This document shows, one piece after another, positions 14,491 through 22,233 of a stretch of 64,000 nt of DNA. The stretch comes from UBA9659 sp965208605 (lineage in GTDB: Bacteria > Pseudomonadota > Gammaproteobacteria > Pseudomonadales > Azotimanducaceae): assembly GCA_965208605.1 (NCBI GenBank), contig OZ242345.1, forward strand, positions 930,001-994,000, given 5' to 3'. The notes under the pieces were generated by a model. It did not search any database. It was not told the origin of the DNA and worked only from the letters and a program-made list of their open reading frames with translations. Numbering within the stretch: the first letter of the stretch is position 1; every line of letters starts with the position of its first letter. A program made the translations under genes and the position numbers.

Positions 14491-17400
14491 TTAAAAAGCG
14501 AGCTCGCCCTCCAGGTAGATGCGGTGGTCAATGGTAGTGGTGCCTTCTTTACGCTCGGTGACGAGTTTCAGATCAAACAACTTGCTGTGCTGCCACTGCA
14601 AGCCCAGGCGATAGGTGTTCTTGTCGCCAAGACTCAGTTCAGTGTAGGGCGTCATGAGGCCAGGGCCCCGGAGCGCATGCATGCCGTAATCCAAACGGAC
14701 CTCCAAGCTTGGGCTATATTCACTAGAAGCACCATGTGAATAGCCTGCCCTGCCTTCATCTATCAAGCCCTGCTGCCAGAGTTGTTGCACCCCGCTGTTG
14801 GTCACCCCATAACCCGGCGTCAAGCTGAAAGACAGGCCCCGCCCAGCTGTTGAGGAAGCAAATTTGACCAGCCCACTCAGTCCCCACTCCTTAGCCTCAC
14901 CCTTGCCGCCCACCAGGGCACGCGCCTTGCCTTCTATCACCAGGCCGCCGCCCAGGCTGGCATAACGCAGACTGGCACCCAGCTCAGCACCCGCACCGGT
15001 CTCCCCGTCTCCACCGTCATAACGCAGCCCGGCTTCCAGACTAGACTCAAATTGCGCACCGCTGTCCAGGGCCTGGGCGCGAGTCGCTTCCAGGGTCAGG
15101 CGCAACCGGCTAAGATCCCGGGTCACTGCGGTTATCAGGTCATTACCGTCCAGTTCCACGGTGCTGCTCATGGCTTCACCCTTGAGGTGCAGGGTAGTGA
15201 GGCCAGTCTCCATCAAGATGCCACTCGCCCCCAGCGCAAAGGTCCGCACACTCAGGTCGCTTGAGGGGATAGCCTCTCCTGACGCCCGGTCTTCACTGAT
15301 CTCCAGTTCGCCATCGCCATAGCCGGCGGTCGCCCAGAAGTCCAGACCTCCTGTTGCCCAGCCCAGATACGGATGGACACTGGTCATATCCAGGTCATAG
15401 TCGCCGCTGGCTCCCAGGCTGGAGTCAGTGTAATCCAGCCTCGCTTGGCTTTGGGAGATTGCCACACCCAGAATGGTGCGCTCGTTCAGCTGCGCATCCA
15501 GACCCAGTTGCAGACTAAAGAGGTCGCCGTCCCAATCCACCCCATCAGTAGCTTCCAGACTCCGGTAGTCGCCCGCACCCCAGAGGGTGATGCCCTGGCT
15601 TTGGCTTTGGCTCTCAGAAGCAGAAGCAGAGCCAGAAGCAGAGCCAGAAGCAGAAGCAGAAGCACCCGCGCCATTCAAGGGCAGCACAAAGGCAGACCCC
15701 GCCAGGACTCGCTTCCAATCAAACTGGTCATAGACCAGGGCGCGTCCCTGAGCTTTGACAATATCCGTCAGGTTACCCGCACCGCCAAAACTAGCACTGC
15801 TACCAGCAGCAGCAGTTCCGGCAATGGTTGAGCGTCGTGCCTGCTCAAGGCGCTGCACAATCCCGCTGACATGCTGGTCCGCCATGCTCCGTGCCACTTC
15901 CGGCAGAATCACTTCGTTAAGCCGAGCAAGGTCGCGTGCGACGACTACGCGGACGATGCGGGTGACTGTGTCAGCGGCATTGCCGGCGGCATCGGATACA
16001 TCATAAGTGAGGGTGTAGTCCCCAAGCGTATCGGTATCCACTGTGTCGCCGCCAACCGCAATGCTGGCACTGAGGTCGGCATCCACATCATCACTTGCCG
16101 TTGCCCCCGGGTCAGTGAAGGTGGCACCTTGATGGACCTCCACGGGATTGGCACCTAGGAGCCTAATCTCTGGGGCGACGGTGTCGGGCAACGTAGCAGA
16201 TGCTTCTGCTGAGGCCCCCGCACCGAGGGCGCTCAGGGCACGCACCTGGAAGTAATAGGTGCCGCCGCTGGTCAAGCCAGTCACGGTGTGGCTGCTTGAG
16301 CCGGTGGTTGCCGTCCAGGTGGCGGCAGCATAGTCGCTCGCACTCCCCTCAGCAGCTTGGCGATATTCATAGCCGGTAATGGCACTATCGCCGGCACTAG
16401 ATGGTGCCTCCCAGGTCAGCTGGACGGCCATAGTGTCCGCTGTAGCAACCAGGTTGGTCGGCGCAAGGGGTGGCGTTTTCGCGGTGCCGCCCGCTCTCGT
16501 CGTGGCGGCGGGACCGGTGTTGCCGGCGCGGTCGATTACGCTATTCGCGGCAAGGACCAGGCGGAAGGGTGTCGCGGTCGGGGTGAAGGTGATGGTATAG
16601 GTGGTTTGGTCACCGGAGTCGGTCACGCTAGTGACTGTGGCACTGGGAGCGATATCCACTGTGGGACTGGGAGCGATGCACGGTTGAGCGATGCACGGTG
16701 CGGCATCGGCGGCGAAATCATCCACTGCCAAACCAGTCACCGCTTCGGAGAAGGTGATGTCGTGCTCCTGCGCGGTGCCAACCACCCCGACGGCAATGGT
16801 GCCCCAGTCCACTGTCGGTGCGGTGGTGTCCGGCACGATAACGGTAACACTACGGGTAACCGTCGCGATATTGCCCGCGGGGCCGGTCGCCGTGTAGGTA
16901 TAGGTGTAGGTCCCGAGCATGCTGGTATCCACGGCGGCAACGACCACGCCATCAGCGTCGGTAATGACCGTCACCAGAGTGCTCCCGCTAGTCCCTAGGG
17001 TCACCCCCTGATCGGGGTAATCGTCGCCGCGGGTGACGCTAAGGCTTGCCGGTCCATCCAGGGTCAGCGTCGGCGGGACGGTGTCAATCATAATCAGCGG
17101 GAGCTGCACTTCAGTTTCCGCTGCATTGCCCGCGGCATCCATGACCCCGCTAACAATCAGCCTCAAGGCAAGGCTGAAACCATCATCGGGCCTGACGGTA
17201 TAGGTCACCGCATATTCGCTGAAATAGCCGGTGGGCACCAGGTCCGTTGCCGGGGTGGTGTCATTGCGGTTCCCGGCGATCACATTGATATACTTGAATA
17301 CGGCGGCACCCCTGACACTAGCCGGGTCCAGCCGTTCGCTTGACTGCAAGGTCACAGTGATGGTATCGCCAGCATTGACCAGGACCAGGCCATTACCAGG

Positions 17401-19908
17401 CATACCGCCACGGGTGTCAGCCCTAACGAAAGTGAGTACCGGCGCGGTGGTGTCCAGGGCCACGGTGATGGTTACCGTATCGGTGCTGCTGGCGGGGGGA
17501 TTGGCATCATCGGTCACGGTCAGTTCGAACACCAGCGTTGTTCCCACAATAGCCGGCGCGATGAAGGTCGGGCTGGAGGCGGTGGCGCCGGTCAAGGTAA
17601 TGGGCGTAGCCGGCGCCGCACCATCGGTCATGGTATGCGCCCAGGCATAAGTCACCCTAACGTCCACATGGGGGACCTGAGCGGAGCCGTTCAAGGTGAC
17701 CCGTGTACCGGGATGCGCGTTCTGGTCGGCACCGGCATCGGCAACTGGCAACTGGTTGGGTGTCGCGCTGCCTTCCTCGCTCGTCGTTCTTCCCGGACCC
17801 AGGTTACCGGCGGCGTCGGTCACGGTATCCGGGATAAGTATCACGTGGAAGGATTGCACGGGTGGCGTGAAGGTGACGCTATAGGTGGTCTGGTCGCCGG
17901 TGTCGGTAACCTCAGTTACGGTGACCCCGACAAAGGAAACGCCGAAGTCGCTCTCCACCAGTCCGGTCACCGCTTCGGAGAAGGTGAGGCGGACCGTCTG
18001 TGACGTGCCCACCACACCGGTGGCAATGGGGCCGAAGCTCGCCGTCGGGGCGGTCACATCAATTTGAATAGCACTGGTGACCGCATCAGGGTCAAGTGTA
18101 TTGGCGGGATTATTAGCGGCGGTCATTGCGTCTATGTCATAAACCGCCGGCACGCCGTCGCTTCCCGCAACATCCGCCGCCACCACCGTATAGGTCGCGG
18201 TGTAACTGTTGCCGGTGCCTTTGACCGCCGTGACTGACTGCCCGGCGATGCTCACGCTTGGGGAGTTTGCCAAGGCCAGATTGACGCTGAAGGTCAGGCT
18301 CAGAATGTCGTCGGCTTTGGCGTAGGTTACGCCATCTACCGTCGTGCCATTGCTACTGAGCGCGGGTGCTGCGCCGGCGGCAAAGGCAAGTACCGGCTGC
18401 ACTAAGACGAGGCGGACCTTCCGCGCGGCATTACCGGCGACATCGGTTGCGGTATAAACAAGCCGGTATCTACCGGCGGTGTTGGGGTTCACTAGCTCGC
18501 CAGTGGTGATGATAGCCACGCTGGCATCCAGATTATCCGTGACGGTGGCGCGTTCAATGTAGGCATCGCCCAGAGTCAGGGTGATGGTCGCGGGGTCAGT
18601 ATTCACCTCGATTTCTGGCGCGGTGTTGTCCACAGTAACCGCGCCAAGGCTGGCGGCGGCGGAGTCAAGGTTCAATAGGGTCTGCACGACCTGCACCGTG
18701 CCCGCAGCATAGTCGCCATCGTCCAGGGTGAAACTGGTGACGGTGGGGTCAGTGACTTCGGTGAAGTCGCCGCCGCTATTGGTGGAGTATTTCCAGGTGT
18801 CTCCCCGTGCGGCATCAAAATCGCCCGCCAGAGTCACATTCACCTGACCATTTTGGGTGATGCCATCCGTTTGCGAGGAGCCGGTGTCCAGAGCCAGTGT
18901 GAGGCTCGGTGGCGCGGGTGCTGTCGCCGCCACCACGGTGCCGGTCGCCGCGCTGGTGATGGTTTTACCGGCGGCATGACCGTCGGTGTAAGTGACCATG
19001 ACTTGAATGGTCTTGCCTGCATCGGTTGCTACCAGAGTGTAGGTCGCCGCGTTGGTGGCACCGCTGATGGCGGAGTCGTCGGCCGCGTCTTGCCATGCAT
19101 GTCCGGTGACAACAACCGAGCCATCCGGGTCGGTTACTTCACCCGCGGTCAATTCCCGCCCGACTTGAACGGCGCCGGTGATGGGGCCGATGGCACCCTC
19201 TTCCTCCACATTGCTAACCGTAATCGTGACCGCCAGTTCGCCGGTCAGGTTGCTTGGGTCGCCATCGGTTTCCGTTGCCTGAACAGTGACCGCGTAGGTG
19301 GACTTGGTTTCATAATCCGGCGAAGAGTTGAAAGTCAATAGGCCGCTTGTGGGGTTGATGGTAAACAAGCCCGCATCTGTGCCAGTCAGCCCCCAGGTAA
19401 TGGTGTTGCTCTCGGTATCAGTCGCGGCGTAGGTCGCTACTATTGTGGTTACGGGCGTGTTCTCGGGATGATTCACCGCTTGGTGGTCAGCGTCGATGAC
19501 CGGCGCGGTGTTGTCGGCGCGAGTCACGGTAACGGTGTAGGTTTTCGTAGCAACGCCGTCCTCGGCGGTAACGATGATGACGATGGCGTTTTCGCCGACA
19601 ATCAGCGTAATCGGATTTGAGGCATCGCCACTGACAACCGTCGTATCATCCACGGTTACGCTTGCGGCGGTGTCAGCCGTGGTCGGCGTAACCGTGATGC
19701 TGGTCACATCATTGTCTACGTTAGCGGTGTAGCCCTCGGTGGCGGCATCGAAAATCGGATCCAGATCAACCGCCATGCCCTCGTTATCCGCGATCGTCAA
19801 AGATAACAAGTCTGCATTCGCGGACACGGTGGGGGTTATGGTGATTGCCAGCAGCAGCGCTGAGGCAAAAATGAATTTCGTGACTATCTTGGTGACTAGT
19901 TTGTTCAT
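14491..19908 (-). CDS. Giant autotransporter-like adhesin: cadherin/Ig/FN3 modules plus C-terminal beta-barrel
   Basis: About 1805 residues from ATG 19908 (GGGGG about ten bases upstream). MNKLVTKIVTKFIFASALLL ... SANA is the signal peptide. Approximate modules: cadherin-like sandwich (LLSLTIADNEG, 33-115), cadherin repeat (HPENTPVTT, 140-215), Ig-like and DUF5011 modules (431-505, 623-715 and later), a PKD-like module (GADQNAHPGTRVTLNG, 725-815), FN3 (PTNLVATADTMAVQLTWEAP, 1150-1238), DUF5011 (1246-1323). A Ser/Ala repeat linker (about 1414-1436) leads to a 360-residue outer-membrane barrel ending in LEGELAF with C-terminal Phe. An open frame continues upstream to 20181 through a polyproline encoded by the homopolymer. 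Likely exposed on the surface; target unknown. Confidence 0.85.
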   Translation of the reverse strand: MNKLVTKIVTKFIFASALLLAITITPTVSANADLLSLTIADNEGMAVDLDPIFDAATEGYTANVDNDVTSITVTPTTADTAASVTVDDTTVVSGDASNPITLIVGENAIVIIVTAEDGVATKTYTVTVTRADNTAPVIDADHQAVNHPENTPVTTIVATYAATDTESNTITWGLTGTDAGLFTINPTSGLLTFNSSPDYETKSTYAVTVQATETDGDPSNLTGELAVTITVSNVEEEGAIGPITGAVQVGRELTAGEVTDPDGSVVVTGHAWQDAADDSAISGATNAATYTLVATDAGKTIQVMVTYTDGHAAGKTITSAATGTVVAATAPAPPSLTLALDTGSSQTDGITQNGQVNVTLAGDFDAARGDTWKYSTNSGGDFTEVTDPTVTSFTLDDGDYAAGTVQVVQTLLNLDSAAASLGAVTVDNTAPEIEVNTDPATITLTLGDAYIERATVTDNLDASVAIITTGELVNPNTAGRYRLVYTATDVAGNAARKVRLVLVQPVLAFAAGAAPALSSNGTTVDGVTYAKADDILSLTFSVNLALANSPSVSIAGQSVTAVKGTGNSYTATYTVVAADVAGSDGVPAVYDIDAMTAANNPANTLDPDAVTSAIQIDVTAPTASFGPIATGVVGTSQTVRLTFSEAVTGLVESDFGVSFVGVTVTEVTDTGDQTTYSVTFTPPVQSFHVILIPDTVTDAAGNLGPGRTTSEEGSATPNQLPVADAGADQNAHPGTRVTLNGSAQVPHVDVRVTYAWAHTMTDGAAPATPITLTGATASSPTFIAPAIVGTTLVFELTVTDDANPPASSTDTVTITVALDTTAPVLTFVRADTRGGMPGNGLVLVNAGDTITVTLQSSERLDPASVRGAAVFKYINVIAGNRNDTTPATDLVPTGYFSEYAVTYTVRPDDGFSLALRLIVSGVMDAAGNAAETEVQLPLIMIDTVPPTLTLDGPASLSVTRGDDYPDQGVTLGTSGSTLVTVITDADGVVVAAVDTSMLGTYTYTYTATGPAGNIATVTRSVTVIVPDTTAPTVDWGTIAVGVVGTAQEHDITFSEAVTGLAVDDFAADAAPCIAQPCIAPSPTVDIAPSATVTSVTDSGDQTTYTITFTPTATPFRLVLAANSVIDRAGNTGPAATTRAGGTAKTPPLAPTNLVATADTMAVQLTWEAPSSAGDSAITGYEYRQAAEGSASDYAAATWTATTGSSSHTVTGLTSGGTYYFQVRALSALGAGASAEASATLPDTVAPEIRLLGANPVEVHQGATFTDPGATASDDVDADLSASIAVGGDTVDTDTLGDYTLTYDVSDAAGNAADTVTRIVRVVVARDLARLNEVILPEVARSMADQHVSGIVQRLEQARRSTIAGTAAAGSSASFGGAGNLTDIVKAQGRALVYDQFDWKRVLAGSAFVLPLNGAGASASASGSASGSASASESQSQSQGITLWGAGDYRSLEATDGVDWDGDLFSLQLGLDAQLNERTILGVAISQSQARLDYTDSSLGASGDYDLDMTSVHPYLGWATGGLDFWATAGYGDGELEISEDRASGEAIPSSDLSVRTFALGASGILMETGLTTLHLKGEAMSSTVELDGNDLITAVTRDLSRLRLTLEATRAQALDSGAQFESSLEAGLRYDGGDGETGAGAELGASLRYASLGGGLVIEGKARALVGGKGEAKEWGLSGLVKFASSTAGRGLSFSLTPGYGVTNSGVQQLWQQGLIDEGRAGYSHGASSEYSPSLEVRLDYGMHALRGPGLMTPYTELSLGDKNTYRLGLQWQHSKLFDLKLVTERKEGTTTIDHRIYLEGELAF
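15600..15668 (-). repeat. Ser/Ala hexanucleotide repeat inside the adhesin
   Basis: Repeated AGAAGCAGAGCC-like units encode an alternating Ala/Ser/Gly stretch followed by SESQSQSQ, just before the barrel. All copies keep the frame. It is a flexible linker and a likely site of length variation. Confidence 0.85.
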
Positions 19909-19926
19909 AGGTTTTGCCCCCTGCTT

Positions 19927-19946
19927 GGGGGGGGGGGGGGGGGGGG
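19927..19946. repeat. 20-nt G homopolymer (C on the coding strand) just upstream of the adhesin start
   Basis: Twenty consecutive G residues on the plus strand, that is poly-C on the adhesin's strand, ending 18 bases before its ATG and directly before the AGCAGGGGGC that serves as ribosome binding site. Long poly-G/C tracts upstream of surface-protein genes are classical phase-variation switches. If translation began further upstream, tract length would set the frame. An assembly error in tract length is possible. Confidence 0.85.
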
Positions 19947-20040
19947 ACTTATCGCTACCAATGGCGCCGAGGCAATGAGCCGACGCGAGATACTCCGGAA
20001 GCCCCCCGTCATTCTCGCCGATAGGCGGGAATCCAGAGTA

Positions 20041-20067
20041 AGTGAATTGGCTGATAGCTTTGTTCAT
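20041..20067 (-). pseudogene. Remnant of a second adhesin signal-peptide start
   Basis: Minus-strand ATG at 20067 opens MNKAISQF, which resembles MNKDLSQF of the remnant at 4134-4391 at both protein and DNA level (TGAATTGGCTGATAGC versus TGAATTGGCTGAGATC on the plus strand). After eight codons the sequence becomes the dispersed repeat (GGATTCCCGCCTATCGGC ... AATGACGG, 19995-20037). A former signal-peptide start is therefore cut by a repeat element. Confidence 0.6.
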
Positions 20068-20135
20068 TAGCATTGCCCCATTGATGTGAATGAAGTTGGT
20101 TTTGGTCGCGTCACCTGCCCCTAGGCAGGGCATAG

Positions 20136-20181
20136 CCAGCGTGCGGGATATTGTATAACCAGCGTGCGGGATATTGTACAT
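20136..20181 (-). repeat. 23-bp tandem duplication upstream of the adhesin
   Basis: Two copies of CCAGCGTGCGGGATATTGTA plus three bases (20136-20158 and 20159-20181). On the adhesin's strand each copy contains TACAATATCCC, so the duplication doubles a -10-like element. It may be a promoter or operator duplication; no direct evidence of binding. Confidence 0.7.
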
Positions 20182-20234
20182 AAAAAATACTACTAGCGTT
20201 CAGCAAAATTTGGTAGCGGATTGTTGAGCATACG

Positions 20235-20600
20235 CGCCGTCATTCTCGAGCTTGTCCTCTTGTCGCAGGCGGAATCCAGTAAAAAAGAGTATTGTGTTCC
20301 GATTTACCCCGGTCCTCCAACCCGTCACCGGCTTGTTCCAGCTTAATCCAGAGCGGCGGATCATCAGGTGGTTGCCTTTGTTCCTCTGGATTCCCCCCGA
20401 ACTCAGTCGTCCCGCCTTCGGCAGGACGACTGAGTTCGGCGAGAATGACGGCGGGACCTCCGCACCCCTTCTGGCGGCTTACGGCGCCCCGCGCCGTCAT
20501 TCTCGAGCTTGCTCGGGAATCCAGTAAAAAAGAGTATTGTGTTCCGATTTACCCCGGTACTCCAACCCGTCACCGGGCAAGCTCGAGAATAACGACAAAA
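20235..20600. repeat. Composite repeat block upstream of the second AAA ATPase
   Basis: Two copies of the module AATCCAGTAAAAAAGAGTAT ... TTTACCCCGGT ... CCAACCCGTCACCGG (20275-20335 and 20518-20580), one hairpin core GAACTCAGTCGTCC ... GGACGACTGAGTTC (20398-20438) and the GCGGCTTACGGCGCCCCGC module. The hairpin differs from the one at 25143 by a T-A pair in place of a C-G pair. No gene. Confidence 0.85.
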
Positions 20601-20718
20601 AAAAGGAAATCATCAAGGAAGGTTGACAAAATCAAGCAAGATTATGTTCACCATATCCGCTGAAAAGTTGATAAACTTAAAGCTACGGGGATTAATTGGA
20701 AAAACCGAGAAACCTGTT

Positions 20719-21891
20719 ATGACATCAACCGAATATTCAAATCCATTTACTCCGGGTTTTGGGGCGATCCCGCCTTATCTTGCCGGCCGAGCAGATGAGC
20801 AATATCTGTTTAGAAATAATTTAGCAATCATATCTGCTGGTAAATCACCTCCGGCCGCAACAGTTTTGTATGGCCCCCGAGGGATGGGCAAAACAGTGTT
20901 GTTGAGTTGGTTCCAAGATGAAGTTGAGCAAACCAAGGTGAAAAAGAATAAAATACGTGTGGTTTGGATTACGCCACATAAATTAAAATCGCAACTTGAT
21001 TTGTGGAACTCTTTGTTGCCGCCACCGTCTTGGTTTAAGAAGCGCTTCCTTAAAAAGATTAAAGCAAGTATTCAAGTCGAAGAAATAACTGCTACCGCTG
21101 GTTTGGAAATGGGTGAATCAGTAGACCAAGAATTTGAAAATACTTTAATTAAAAAGAATAAAAATCGTCCATTGATATTATTATTGGATGAAGCGCATAA
21201 AATGGATCCAAGTCTATGTAATCAATTATTAAACGCCTATCAAATAGTTAGCAAGAAAACGCCTTTTATGTTGGTTTTGGCGGGCACGCCTGGGTTGCGA
21301 CATTTTCTATCGGGAGTAAAGGCTACCTTTGTTGAACGTTCCGAAATGATTGGTCTTGGGCGCTTGGATGAACAGGCTTCAGCGGATGCGATAAGTAAAC
21401 CCTTAGCGGAACAGGGCATACAAATAACTGAGGACACTTTGTCCCTCATTGTTGAGGATAGTCAATGCTATCCTTACTTTTTACAAGTATGGGGCAAATC
21501 TATTTGGATGGAAGCAAACAAAACAAACTTAACATGCATAACTGAGGAACAGGTTGCGGTTGTAAAACCAAATATTGCCATTATAAAACAGGACTTTTAT
21601 GATGAACGTAGAGATACCTTAAATAAACTTGAGTTGCGGTCAACGGCTGTTGCTATTGCACAAGCATTTCAAGATACAAAAGCAATGACAGAGGATACGA
21701 TTATGGAAGTCATTGCAGACAATTTATCGGTTGATTCATTGAATACACAGTCAGTTATTGAACGCCTACAAACCTTTGTTGATCATGATTTCATTTGGCG
21801 ACCACTGGGGTCGGCTTTCTATGAACCGGGTATTCCCAGTTTAATGACTCATATATTGGATCAGCGACCGTCGGTTGTTAAGACAAAATAA
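20719..21891 (+). CDS. AAA ATPase (AAA_16/Orc1-like), paralogue of the mobile-unit ATPase
   Basis: 390 residues from ATG 20719, the start that matches the paralogue (MTSTEYSNPFTPGFGAIPPY versus MESTQNINPFKPGTGKLPPY). The open frame continues upstream to 20623. PYLAGRADEQYLF, Walker A GPRGMGKTVLL, Walker B LILLLDEAHKMD and LVLAGTPGLRHFL are conserved. It is less AT-rich than the copy at 4431. No inverted ends like those of that copy are seen around it. It lies upstream of and divergent from the adhesin, separated by repeats. Function unknown. Confidence 0.82.
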   Translation: MTSTEYSNPFTPGFGAIPPYLAGRADEQYLFRNNLAIISAGKSPPAATVLYGPRGMGKTVLLSWFQDEVEQTKVKKNKIRVVWITPHKLKSQLDLWNSLLPPPSWFKKRFLKKIKASIQVEEITATAGLEMGESVDQEFENTLIKKNKNRPLILLLDEAHKMDPSLCNQLLNAYQIVSKKTPFMLVLAGTPGLRHFLSGVKATFVERSEMIGLGRLDEQASADAISKPLAEQGIQITEDTLSLIVEDSQCYPYFLQVWGKSIWMEANKTNLTCITEEQVAVVKPNIAIIKQDFYDERRDTLNKLELRSTAVAIAQAFQDTKAMTEDTIMEVIADNLSVDSLNTQSVIERLQTFVDHDFIWRPLGSAFYEPGIPSLMTHILDQRPSVVKTK

Positions 21892-21904
21892 AACCCACGC
21901 AGAC

Positions 21905-22200
21905 GAGTCATGCTTGCCCCCTCACCGTCATTGCCGCCGAAAGGATAGCGGCTAGCATCGCCCCACGCTGTCATTCTCGCCGCCAGGCGGGAATCCAGAG
22001 GAACAAAGGCAACCACCTGTGGGGCATTTACAACAAGATGGTTCGTCGCTCCCCGGCACTCTCGGGGTGGCGTGGGCATATCGGGGAGGGTGACGGCGCG
22101 GAAGCGTCAGGCGGCGAGGATGACGGAAAAATATACACTCTGGATTCCCGAGCAAGCTCGAGAATGACGGCGCGGCGGCGCAAGTAGCCAAGAGGGCAAC
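21905..22200. repeat. Composite repeat block upstream of the acyl-CoA ligase
   Basis: Contains CTGTCATTCTCGCCGCCAGG with GGGAATCC, the link AGAGGAACAAAGGCAACCAC, a GATGGTTCGTCGCTCCCCGG module also found near 59870 in reverse, the GCGCGGAAGCGTCAGGCGG module and a GGATTCCCGAGCAAGCTCG core. No gene. Confidence 0.8.
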
Positions 22201-22233
22201 ATGTGCATGCCGATTTGCTGGTAACATTCCCGC

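Noticed and set aside
19909..20181. Extended 1896-residue adhesin start at 20181
   Set aside because: The extension runs through a repeat element and the homopolymer; ATG 19908 opens a clear signal peptide. Kept only as a phase-variation possibility.
20600..21990. Inverted ends around the second AAA ATPase gene
   Set aside because: Neither flank contains GGGAATTATATACTT or any convincing inverted pair, so this copy is not called a mobile unit.
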